Positions 1-5,393 of a stretch of DNA of 5,393 nucleotides are shown piece after piece. The translations under genes were made by a program, and so were the position numbers. The notes under the pieces are model-generated. The model searched no databases. It saw nothing but the letters and a program-made list of their open reading frames with translations, and was not told the origin of the DNA. Within the stretch, counting starts at the first letter, position 1. Every line of letters begins with the position of its first letter. The stretch is from Butyrivibrio sp. (lineage in GTDB: Bacteria > Bacillota > Clostridia > Lachnospirales > Lachnospiraceae). The stretch spans positions 1 to 5,393 of the forward strand of contig JAILEJ010000098.1 in NCBI GenBank assembly GCA_024688095.1. The letters are read 5' to 3'.

Positions 1-774
1 TCTATATGCATCAGAATAAAACCAGTCATGTCTCCCGAATATATCCTGTTCAAGCGGGTAAGGTGTTCCATCAAAATAACTGTATTCTGCGCTAAGTCCC
101 GTATTCTTATCGCATGCCTTTGTTAGAAACTCTCTGCTTTCTGTTGCAGCCTTTTTCCAGAATAATGAATCTTCCGGATTTCCCCATTTTGAAAACAGTT
201 CATAAAAATGTGGTAAATGATATGAAGGATCAGAAAAGTCTCTGTCAGGAATAAATCTGATTAGATAATTGTCAGAATCCCACATTGCTCTTCCAACACC
301 ATCTTCACCTTTATGTACAACAGCTTTGAGAATCTTACTTGCCCAGTCAGAATAATTATATGTATCTATTCCATCTCCCCATCTATGAGAAGCAAATAAC
401 AATGCCATTGCCATAAATTCTTCACCATCAGGCGCAGGACCATATGCATTCTTTTTTCCATCTGGTGAAACAGACCAGGCAAAATACCCTTTATTTTCAC
501 CATCTTCGAGATACATATACTTCCTTGCCCAGTTCCAAATAGCATCAAACTCCTGTTTTTTGTCCATCTGAACACACATCATCATTGCATAAGACATTCC
601 CTCAGTGCGAACATCTATATTTCCAGTATCAACTATATATCCCAGGCTTTTATCTTCATTAAAATATACAAATTTCTCTTCGCCATAGAAAATTTCATAA
701 AATGTATCTTTTACTCTTTGATTTATCTCTTCCTGATCATATCCACATTCTGCAAATACATTTCTATATTTCAT
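1..774 (-). CDS. GH8 reducing-end xylose-releasing exo-oligoxylanase (Rex), C-terminus missing
   Basis: This is a family 8 glycoside hydrolase, cut by the left window edge after 258 codons. I translated it from the ATG at 774 with no stop. It strongly resembles, from memory, Rex of Bacillus halodurans (BH2105, about 388 residues, EC 3.2.1.156), which releases xylose from the reducing end of xylo-oligosaccharides by an inverting mechanism. Shared blocks are LDVRTEGMSY-like residues 52-62, YFAWS 97-101, GPAPDGEE 112-119, ASHRWGDG 128-135 and FSDPSYHLPHFYELFS 180-195. Glu58 aligns with the catalytic acid Glu70 of BH2105, and Asp255 in SDAYR with the catalytic base Asp263. There is no signal peptide, so the enzyme should act in the cytoplasm on imported oligosaccharides. 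It is the fourth gene of the operon, 5 bases after the permease stop, with AGGAG 8 bases before the start. The Leu-His-Pro loop that separates Rex from endo-acting GH8 enzymes lies off-window, so exo activity is inferred from overall similarity. Confidence 0.9.
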   Translation of the reverse strand, partial: MKYRNVFAECGYDQEEINQRVKDTFYEIFYGEEKFVYFNEDKSLGYIVDTGNIDVRTEGMSYAMMMCVQMDKKQEFDAIWNWARKYMYLEDGENKGYFAWSVSPDGKKNAYGPAPDGEEFMAMALLFASHRWGDGIDTYNYSDWASKILKAVVHKGEDGVGRAMWDSDNYLIRFIPDRDFSDPSYHLPHFYELFSKWGNPEDSLFWKKAATESREFLTKACDKNTGLSAEYSYFDGTPYPLEQDIFGRHDWFYSDAYR

Positions 775-790
775 ATAGATTACTCCTTTA
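775..790 (-). promoter_or_regulatory. Ribosome binding site of the GH8 gene, embedded in the permease stop
   Basis: On the minus strand TAAAGGAGTAA occupies 790-780, with AGGAG at 787-783 placed 8 bases before the ATG at 774. The last TAA of this string (782-780) is the stop codon of the upstream permease. Ribosomes finishing the permease therefore sit on the start region of the GH8 gene, which suggests translational coupling. The site also fixes the GH8 start, because no better start with a Shine-Dalgarno sequence lies nearby. Confidence 0.8.
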
Positions 791-1751
791 CGCCACCAAG
801 TGTAAGACCTGCAACAAAATAGTTCTGAAGGAACGGATAAATACAAATAATAGGAAGCATTGTAATTATTGTAGCTGCAGCTCTTACTGAAGTAGGAGTA
901 ACTGTTCCCATGGCATTTTTCATAGCTTCAGCTGATGTACCCTGATTTGTTACTGAAGAAAGCAGCTTCATAAGTTCATATTGCAAAGTCGTAAGATTAT
1001 CACTCATTCTGTTATAAAGCATTGCATCAAACCATGAGTTCCACTGATATACTGCCACAAAAAGGGCAATTGTTGCATATACCGGTTTACAAAGTGGAGA
1101 TATTACCTTAAGGAAAATTGTTGTATATCCCGCTCCATCAAGCTGTGCTGCCTCTGTTAAGCTCTCAGAAATTCCATTCATGTAAGTTCTGATTACAAGC
1201 ATATTAAATGCACTGATTGTTCCAGGTATAACATATACCCAAAAAGAATTTGTCAGATGAAGGTTCTTATAAAGTAAGAAAGTAGGTATAAGACCACCAT
1301 TTACATACATTGTTACAACCCAAAACAAAGAAAGTTGTTTTCTAAAAATAAATTCTTTTCTACTTACTATATATGCAAGGATAGCATTTGTTGCAAGTGA
1401 AAGAAATGTTCCGATAAGTGTCCTTAAAACAGTAATGTATGCACCTGTGATAAGATTATCCTTTTGCATTACTGTTACATAGTTTTTTAGTGTGAATTTT
1501 CTTGGAATAAGATATATTCCGCCCCTGAGAGCATCTGTACCATCATTAAAAGAAATAGCAAGTGTATTGAGTACAGGATATAAAGTTATTAACACAAATA
1601 AAATCATGAAAATAGTATTACAAACTGTAAATATCTTATCACCAATAGATGTTTTTTTTCTTCTCTTTGCTACAGTTTTATTCTTTAAATCACCCTTTTT
1701 ACCTAAAATGGCAGAGTCATTATGATATATCTTTGCATTTGCTGTATCCAT
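780..1751 (-). CDS. ABC sugar transporter permease, LplC/YtcP type (CUT1 family)
   Basis: This 323-residue inner-membrane protein is the second of two permease subunits of a binding-protein-dependent carbohydrate importer. The permease EAA signature, which docks the ATPase, is at residues 200-223 (EAAQLDGAG, then VISPLCKP). The C-terminus YPFLQNYFVAGLTLGGVKE (305-323) is the hallmark ending of the LplC/YtcP/YesQ group. About six hydrophobic segments are visible, near 41-65, 108-130, 140-162, 170-190, 222-240 and 290-310. The N-terminus carries about 35 polar, lysine-rich residues (KRRKK at 29-33) before the first membrane segment, slightly more than typical. The start is set by AGGAGG at 1763-1758, 6 bases upstream of the ATG. 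The gene lies 43 bases after the LplB-type permease and almost touches the GH8 gene, so it is co-transcribed. The substrate is inferred from that neighbour, probably xylo-oligosaccharides. Confidence 0.93.
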   Translation of the reverse strand: MDTANAKIYHNDSAILGKKGDLKNKTVAKRRKKTSIGDKIFTVCNTIFMILFVLITLYPVLNTLAISFNDGTDALRGGIYLIPRKFTLKNYVTVMQKDNLITGAYITVLRTLIGTFLSLATNAILAYIVSRKEFIFRKQLSLFWVVTMYVNGGLIPTFLLYKNLHLTNSFWVYVIPGTISAFNMLVIRTYMNGISESLTEAAQLDGAGYTTIFLKVISPLCKPVYATIALFVAVYQWNSWFDAMLYNRMSDNLTTLQYELMKLLSSVTNQGTSAEAMKNAMGTVTPTSVRAAATIITMLPIICIYPFLQNYFVAGLTLGGVKE

Positions 1752-1794
1752 TTTATTCCTCCTGATATGTTATCAAACCCTGACCTTTCATTAT

Positions 1795-2709
1795 TTAGAA
1801 AAGCCTCTCTTCACCGCTTCTCTTTGCTATCTGGTTAGCAATCACAATCAAAATAATACTTACTACGCTCTTAAATATACCTGCTGCAGTACCAATAGAA
1901 TAATCGCTCTGGCTGATACCCCATTTAAGAACATAAATATCAATTGTCTGAGAAACGCTTTGTACAAGACCATTTCCTAAAAGATACTGAATTTCAAAAC
2001 CTGCATTAAGTACATTACCTACATTCATAAGAAGCAGAATGATGATCGTAGGCTTAATACCTGGAAGTGTTACATGTCTGATTTTTCCCCATCTGCCTGC
2101 TCCATCTATAGCAGCAGCTTCATAAAGAGCTGGATCAATTGATGTAATAGCTGCAAGATAGATAATTGCATTCCATCCGGTTTCCTTCCAGACATTGGCA
2201 AATGCTACAATTGGCCAGAAATACTGCGTATGTGCAAAGAAATTGATTCCCTGATCCACAAAACCAAACTTCATAAGAAGCTCATTTATTATACCTGTAC
2301 CTGATAGTGCATCATGCAAAATACCTGTAACTATGATCCATGAAAGGAAATGAGGAAGATATGAAATAGTCTGAACTACTCTTTTTCCAAAAACATTTCG
2401 TACTTCATTAAGTAATATTGCAAAAAGGATTGCCATTACAAAAGTAGCTACCAGATTAATAACACCCATACCGAGAGTATTACGTATAACTTTCAGAAAT
2501 GTTGCGTCTGAAAAAAGTCTTATAAATTTATCCATTCCAATGAACTGAGAATGTAAAAGACCATCCTTTGGCTTATAATTTTGAAAAGCCATAAGCCATC
2601 CTGCAAGAGGAAGATAATAAAAAATAACTCCATATATTGTTATAGCACCGCCCCAGAGAAGAAGCGTTTTCTGCTTTTTTATCGTATTAAGATCTATCTT
2701 TGTCTTCAT
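1795..2709 (-). CDS. ABC sugar transporter permease, LplB/YtcP-partner type (CUT1 family)
   Basis: This 304-residue protein is the first permease subunit of the importer and would form a heterodimeric membrane channel with the next gene product. The EAA motif is at residues 197-220 (EAAAIDGAG, then VTLPGIKP), and the segment YLPLAGWLMAFQNYKP (32-47) is typical of the LplB group. Six hydrophobic segments can be placed near 17-42, 78-101, 112-133, 164-190, 219-240 and 272-295. The start is supported by GGGAG at 2723-2719, 9 bases upstream of the ATG. This site lies directly after the U-rich tail of an upstream hairpin, so the hairpin may influence expression of the gene. No nucleotide-binding subunit is encoded nearby. 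Importers of the LplABC type usually borrow a shared MsmX/MsmK-like ATPase encoded elsewhere in the genome, so its absence is expected. Confidence 0.93.
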   Translation of the reverse strand: MKTKIDLNTIKKQKTLLLWGGAITIYGVIFYYLPLAGWLMAFQNYKPKDGLLHSQFIGMDKFIRLFSDATFLKVIRNTLGMGVINLVATFVMAILFAILLNEVRNVFGKRVVQTISYLPHFLSWIIVTGILHDALSGTGIINELLMKFGFVDQGINFFAHTQYFWPIVAFANVWKETGWNAIIYLAAITSIDPALYEAAAIDGAGRWGKIRHVTLPGIKPTIIILLLMNVGNVLNAGFEIQYLLGNGLVQSVSQTIDIYVLKWGISQSDYSIGTAAGIFKSVVSIILIVIANQIAKRSGEERLF

Positions 2710-2724
2710 ATTACAATGCTCCCT

Positions 2725-2763
2725 AAAAAGAAGAAGACAGGCAAATAATTATTCTGCCTGTCT
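2725..2763 (-). terminator. Intra-operon terminator-like hairpin (attenuator or mRNA stabiliser)
   Basis: On the minus strand a perfect 9-base-pair stem is formed by AGACAGGCA (2763-2755) and TGCCTGTCT (2743-2735). The 11-base segment between them contains a further self-complementary stretch, AATAATTATT, so the stem can extend past a one-base bulge. It is followed by TCTTCTTTTT (2734-2725), an imperfect U-rich tail. The hairpin sits in the 132-base gap between the binding lipoprotein and first permease genes and ends just before the permease ribosome binding site. In sugar importer operons such a hairpin commonly keeps binding protein levels above permease levels, either by partial termination or by protecting the upstream mRNA from 3' decay. 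The interrupted U-tract suggests partial rather than complete termination. The rest of the gap shows nothing recognisable. Confidence 0.7.
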
Positions 2764-2841
2764 CCACTAAGTTATATGTTATTTAGAAACTTTATTTATG
2801 ATGAAATCTCCTGACATCATATGGCAACAAATAGTTTTAAA

Positions 2842-4566
2842 TTATTCTGCGAATTTTGCAGCTTCTTCAACTCTTCTTTCAAGTTCAACCTGCATTGCAT
2901 CAATGAAATCCTGTGGATTACATGCATTATATGCTTCCATATATTCAGCCCATGCGCTGTCAAAATCCTCTGCCATAACTACCTTAGGAAGATATTCATG
3001 CTTAACTTCACCCATAAGGTTCCATGCAACACCTGCATCTGTAGATGTTGTGAGGTTGTTTGAATATGAATACATTGGATACCATGGTCCTGGAGCTTCA
3101 TTTGTTCCAAGCATATCAACATATGTCTGAGCACCATAAGCTGAAAGACATTCTTTTACTGTATCTGCAAGAGAATCATAGTATTCATTTGGCTGATCTG
3201 ATGGCATATTAGCATTGATTCCATCATCACTTGTTCCCAACCACTGTGGGAAATATGAATATGTGCAAATATGTGATGCCTTATATGCTGTATCTGCAGC
3301 ATTTGTTCTCTCTTCTTCTGTTCTGTAGAAGATTCCGTCATCATCAACTTCATAATCTACACCTTCAACACCCCAGAATCTCAAGTTGTGAACTTCCTGT
3401 CCAAGAAGATCATCGATAAACTGAAGAGCACCCTCAACATCTTCGCAGCTTGTTGTAACTGCAAGACCACTTGCTACGTTAAGTACTCCGCCTGAGTTAT
3501 GCCACTGGTTCTGAACATCTTCTGAAATTGTTATTGGAAGTGGTACATACATGCATCCCTGCTCATCAAGTCCTGCTGATTTAATAGCATCGCCTGCAGT
3601 AAATGCAAAATCCCACCACTGATCGATCATGCCGAGCACTCTACCTGTTGAAAGCTTTGCGATATATTCATCATAAGTCTGTGTAAATGACTCAGGATCA
3701 ACAATTCCTTTTTGATATTCTTCATTAAGTTTTTTGAAATATGCAACAGCAGTATCTGTTGTATTATAGTCAATTACTTTAAGTTCTTCCGGATCAACTA
3801 TTACTGAACCATCATTTGGATAACCATCAAGGAATTCAGGTGCATTCTCAAGACAGAAATATCTCCAGTCATCACAAAGAATTGTGTAAGGAATATTTTC
3901 TGTGCCATCCTCCATTGTAGGATTTGCCTCATTATAAGATTCAATAAGGTCAAAATACTGATCCATTGTCTTGACTTCTGGATATCCAGCCCACTCAAGA
4001 ACTCTTGTCTGAATCCAGAATGCTTCATCATTATGCGTACATGTTGTATCTTCACCCTTGATATTCTGGAACTGATTCATCCAGTAAATATGTCCGTCAT
4101 CCTGTCTAAGCTTATCCCATTCCTGTTCTGTGTAATAAGCTTTGATATTTGGATAACTGTCAAGGTAATCATCCAATGGAACAAGTGCTCCAGCTTCATA
4201 CAGCTGCATCATTCCATCGCCGCCATCAATAAAGTCAGGATATTCTCCACCGGCTATAAGAGTACCAACTGCTTCTTCTGCTGTCTGACCTGTAAGCCAT
4301 GTCTCTTTAACCTTTACTCCTGTCTTTTCTGCAATCATCTGCTGGATTTCATTATCATCATTGATTTCTGATCCAGGAACTGCAAAGAATGCTGTAAACT
4401 CTTTTACTTCTGAGCTATCTGCATCAGCTTCTTTAGATGCTCCTGCAACTTCTCCCTCAGAAGTTTCAGTACCCTCTGTACTATCCGTTCCTGATGAGCT
4501 GCCACAGGCAACTGTAGAAGCAACTACAACCATGGATAATAAAAGACTTAATGCTTTCTTTTTCAT
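2842..4566 (-). CDS. Extracellular sugar-binding lipoprotein of an ABC importer, LplA/YtcQ type
   Basis: This 574-residue protein would capture the oligosaccharide outside the cell and deliver it to the two permeases. It has a lysine start (MKKK), a hydrophobic core at 5-20 and a lipid-attachment cysteine at Cys21 (STVACG), so it should be anchored to the outer face of the membrane. Residues 22-55 form a low-complexity Ser/Gly/Thr/Glu/Asp tether. The remainder is a large type 1 family extracellular binding fold: an IAGGEYPDFIDGGDG stretch at 104-118, many exposed tryptophan and tyrosine residues, and FWGVEGVDYEVDDDG at 397-411, characteristic of the LplA/LipO group. Its length suits that group, which is longer than the usual 400-450 residue sugar-binding proteins. 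Nine cysteines including the lipidated one suggest an anaerobe. AGGAGG at 4579-4574, 7 bases before the ATG, fixes the start. It is the first gene of the operon. Xylo-oligosaccharide specificity is inferred from the GH8 gene only. Confidence 0.93.
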   Translation of the reverse strand: MKKKALSLLLSMVVVASTVACGSSSGTDSTEGTETSEGEVAGASKEADADSSEVKEFTAFFAVPGSEINDDNEIQQMIAEKTGVKVKETWLTGQTAEEAVGTLIAGGEYPDFIDGGDGMMQLYEAGALVPLDDYLDSYPNIKAYYTEQEWDKLRQDDGHIYWMNQFQNIKGEDTTCTHNDEAFWIQTRVLEWAGYPEVKTMDQYFDLIESYNEANPTMEDGTENIPYTILCDDWRYFCLENAPEFLDGYPNDGSVIVDPEELKVIDYNTTDTAVAYFKKLNEEYQKGIVDPESFTQTYDEYIAKLSTGRVLGMIDQWWDFAFTAGDAIKSAGLDEQGCMYVPLPITISEDVQNQWHNSGGVLNVASGLAVTTSCEDVEGALQFIDDLLGQEVHNLRFWGVEGVDYEVDDDGIFYRTEEERTNAADTAYKASHICTYSYFPQWLGTSDDGINANMPSDQPNEYYDSLADTVKECLSAYGAQTYVDMLGTNEAPGPWYPMYSYSNNLTTSTDAGVAWNLMGEVKHEYLPKVVMAEDFDSAWAEYMEAYNACNPQDFIDAMQVELERRVEEAAKFAE

Positions 4567-4621
4567 ATGTAACCCTCCTTAATCCGAGCCCTGCCATTTC
4601 TGGTCTTCCGCTCCCCTATTT

Positions 4622-4650
4622 GTTATAGTTACATTCTACTAGAATAAACA
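4622..4650 (-). promoter_or_regulatory. Putative sigma-A promoter of the transporter operon
   Basis: On the minus strand TATAAC (4627-4622) matches the -10 consensus at five of six positions. At a 17-base spacing lies TGTTTA (4650-4645), a poor -35 element. Transcription would begin near 4614-4617, leaving a leader of about 50 bases before the lipoprotein ATG at 4566. A good -10 with a weak -35 is what a promoter dependent on an AraC-type activator usually looks like. The region is very AT-rich, so other -10-like strings exist, for example TTTAAT near 4655-4660. The assignment is based on pattern only. Confidence 0.45.
4633..4645. repeat. 13-base palindrome inside the promoter spacer, possible operator
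   Basis: ATTCTACTAGAAT is a perfect inverted repeat with 6-base arms around one central base. It falls almost exactly between the putative -35 and -10 hexamers of the transporter promoter, where a bound repressor would block RNA polymerase. I do not recognise the sequence as a known operator. A short AT-rich palindrome can also arise by chance. Confidence 0.35.
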
Positions 4651-4661
4651 TTTATTAAAAT

Positions 4662-4691
4662 CCGATAAAATATATAAAAAACCCCGACAAA
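4662..4691 (-). repeat. Direct repeat TTTRTCGG spaced 22 bases, candidate activator site
   Basis: On the minus strand TTTGTCGG (4691-4684) and TTTATCGG (4669-4662) match at seven of eight bases, and their start points are 22 bases apart, about two helical turns. The proximal copy ends 11 bases upstream of the putative -35 element, so relative to a start near 4616 the copies centre at about -50 and -72. AraC-family proteins usually bind two same-direction half-sites about 21 bases apart just upstream of -35. This makes the repeat a candidate binding site for the adjacent YesN/AraC-type regulator. The distal copy directly follows the regulator's stop codon. The assignment is inference. Confidence 0.4.
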
Positions 4692-5393
4692 TTATGTTTC
4701 TGCAATTTTTCTATATTTTGCAGGTGTGCAACCTTTTATCGCTATAAATTTATTGACAAAGTAGTCCACATCCTTATAACCAACAGCTTCTGCGATTTCA
4801 TAGGTCTTCATATCATTTTTTAGAATAAGTGAAACAGCCTGTTCAATTCTATAATTATTGAGGTAATCCTTAAAAGAGCATCCATACTTTTTATGAAAAA
4901 GCTGTCCCAGGTATGCACTGTTTACATAATACTTATCACCAAGTTCCTTCAAAGTAAGATTATTCATATAATTCTTTTTTATTTCCCTCTCAACATCTCC
5001 GAGAGCTCCTCGCGACACATTCTTTCTAAGCTGTTGTAAATAATCTGCATATTCAGTTGCAAACTTCGAAATATGAACACGGCTTCCTCTTCTTACACCC
5101 TCTTCAAAGGTATTTTCACTAATGAGTCTTAATATTTCTTCCTGGTTTATCTCACTATCCTGCTCAGTTGCAAGATTAATAAGCTGGAAAAGCAGATAAT
5201 TAATATTAAGATTCATTGAAGCGCCCATTACACCAGATTTCTCCATATCCTTAAAAAGAGCTGAAACATTTTTTTGAATCTCTTCCTTGTTATTTTCTTC
5301 AATCGATCTTATAAAATTATCCAGGCTTTCCTTGCATAATACAATTCCGTCCCTGGAAAACTGTATCTCATCTTCATACAGATATATGTTTTT
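4692..5393 (-). CDS. YesN/AraC-type response regulator, N-terminus missing
   Basis: The reading frame is open to the right window edge, so 233 C-terminal residues are visible and the internal ATG at 5246 is not the true start. The last 100 residues or so are an AraC/XylS-type DNA-binding domain. The first helix-turn-helix lies near visible residues 147-171 (LTLKELGDKYYVNSAYLGQL, then FHKKYG) and the second near 196-219 (YEIAEAVGYKDVDYFVNKF), ending with CTPAKYRK. The YxNxAYLGQLF and GYKDVDYF wording is typical of YesN regulators, which carry an N-terminal phosphoreceiver domain and pair with a YesM-type sensor kinase. The preceding 130 visible residues look like the helical YesN linker. The receiver domain lies beyond the edge, so a stand-alone AraC regulator is not fully excluded. 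It lies 125 bases upstream of the lipoprotein gene in the same direction and most likely activates that operon, as XynC does for xynE in Geobacillus. No clear terminator follows it. Confidence 0.88.
   Translation of the reverse strand, partial: KNIYLYEDEIQFSRDGIVLCKESLDNFIRSIEENNKEEIQKNVSALFKDMEKSGVMGASMNLNINYLLFQLINLATEQDSEINQEEILRLISENTFEEGVRRGSRVHISKFATEYADYLQQLRKNVSRGALGDVEREIKKNYMNNLTLKELGDKYYVNSAYLGQLFHKKYGCSFKDYLNNYRIEQAVSLILKNDMKTYEIAEAVGYKDVDYFVNKFIAIKGCTPAKYRKIAET

Noticed and set aside
366..575. Minus-strand open frame of 69 codons inside the GH8 gene
   Set aside because: It is in a different frame of a gene whose own frame carries conserved GH8 motifs throughout; the peptide is a frame-shadow.
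1752..1794. Gap between the two permease genes
   Set aside because: Apart from the ribosome binding site of the downstream permease, no hairpin, promoter or small gene is visible.
2798..3130. Open frames on the plus strand across the binding protein gene, also near 1492-1725, 4033-4371 and 4361-4582
   Set aside because: They lie antisense to strongly recognised genes, lack convincing ribosome binding sites and give no recognisable protein family.
4586..4613. Leader hairpin or riboswitch in the 5' untranslated region (GAGC/GCTC outer and CCA-GAAA-TGG inner pairing)
   Set aside because: Only seven base pairs with large internal loops; the leader is about 50 bases, too short for a known riboswitch, and shows no anti-Shine-Dalgarno stretch.
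4621..4633. Possible catabolite-response (cre) site TGTAACTATAACA overlapping the -10
   Set aside because: It lacks the central CG, is one base short of the cre consensus and its arms are imperfect.
4700..4723. Hairpin CTGCAA / TTGCAG as a terminator for the regulator gene
   Set aside because: It lies inside the end of the coding region, has a 12-base loop and is not followed by a U-tract; the later T-run at 4675-4680 has no GC stem before it.
1..5393. Mobile elements, CRISPR arrays, tRNA or rRNA genes, or a defence system
   Set aside because: No transposase, terminal repeats, regularly spaced repeats, structural RNA signatures or defence-type proteins were seen; every gene belongs to a carbohydrate-utilisation operon.

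Overview
The window reads as one minus-strand locus from a low-GC, anaerobic Firmicute, most likely a Lachnospiraceae gut or rumen fibre degrader such as a Butyrivibrio or Roseburia relative. This assignment is inferred from the AT-rich sequence, AGA/ATA-rich codon use, strong AGGAGG-type ribosome binding sites, a cysteine-rich binding lipoprotein and the gene families present. It is not based on any search.

In transcription order (right to left) the window holds: (1) the C-terminal part of a YesN/AraC-type response regulator, cut by the right edge; (2) a 125-base intergenic region with a plausible promoter, a direct repeat and a small palindrome; (3) a large extracellular sugar-binding lipoprotein of the LplA/YtcQ type; (4) a 132-base gap with a terminator-like hairpin; (5) an LplB-type permease; (6) an LplC/YtcP-type permease; (7) a glycoside hydrolase family 8 enzyme closely resembling the reducing-end xylose-releasing exo-oligoxylanase (Rex), cut by the left edge. 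No gene is supported on the plus strand, and no stretch over 300 bases lacks a gene.

The genes make a coherent pathway. A two-component regulator (its kinase would lie beyond the right edge) probably switches on the transporter operon. The lipoprotein captures an oligosaccharide outside the cell and the two permeases import it, using an ATPase not encoded here. The GH8 enzyme has no signal peptide and would trim imported xylo-oligosaccharides from the reducing end in the cytoplasm. The regulator-lipoprotein-permease-permease order resembles the xynDCEFG xylo-oligosaccharide system of Geobacillus stearothermophilus, with a Rex gene added at the end.

This is a recognisable carbohydrate-utilisation locus, not a new kind of system. 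The points worth a second look are regulatory: a 22-base-spaced direct repeat just upstream of the putative promoter, a palindrome inside the promoter spacer, and an attenuator-like hairpin between the lipoprotein and permease genes.
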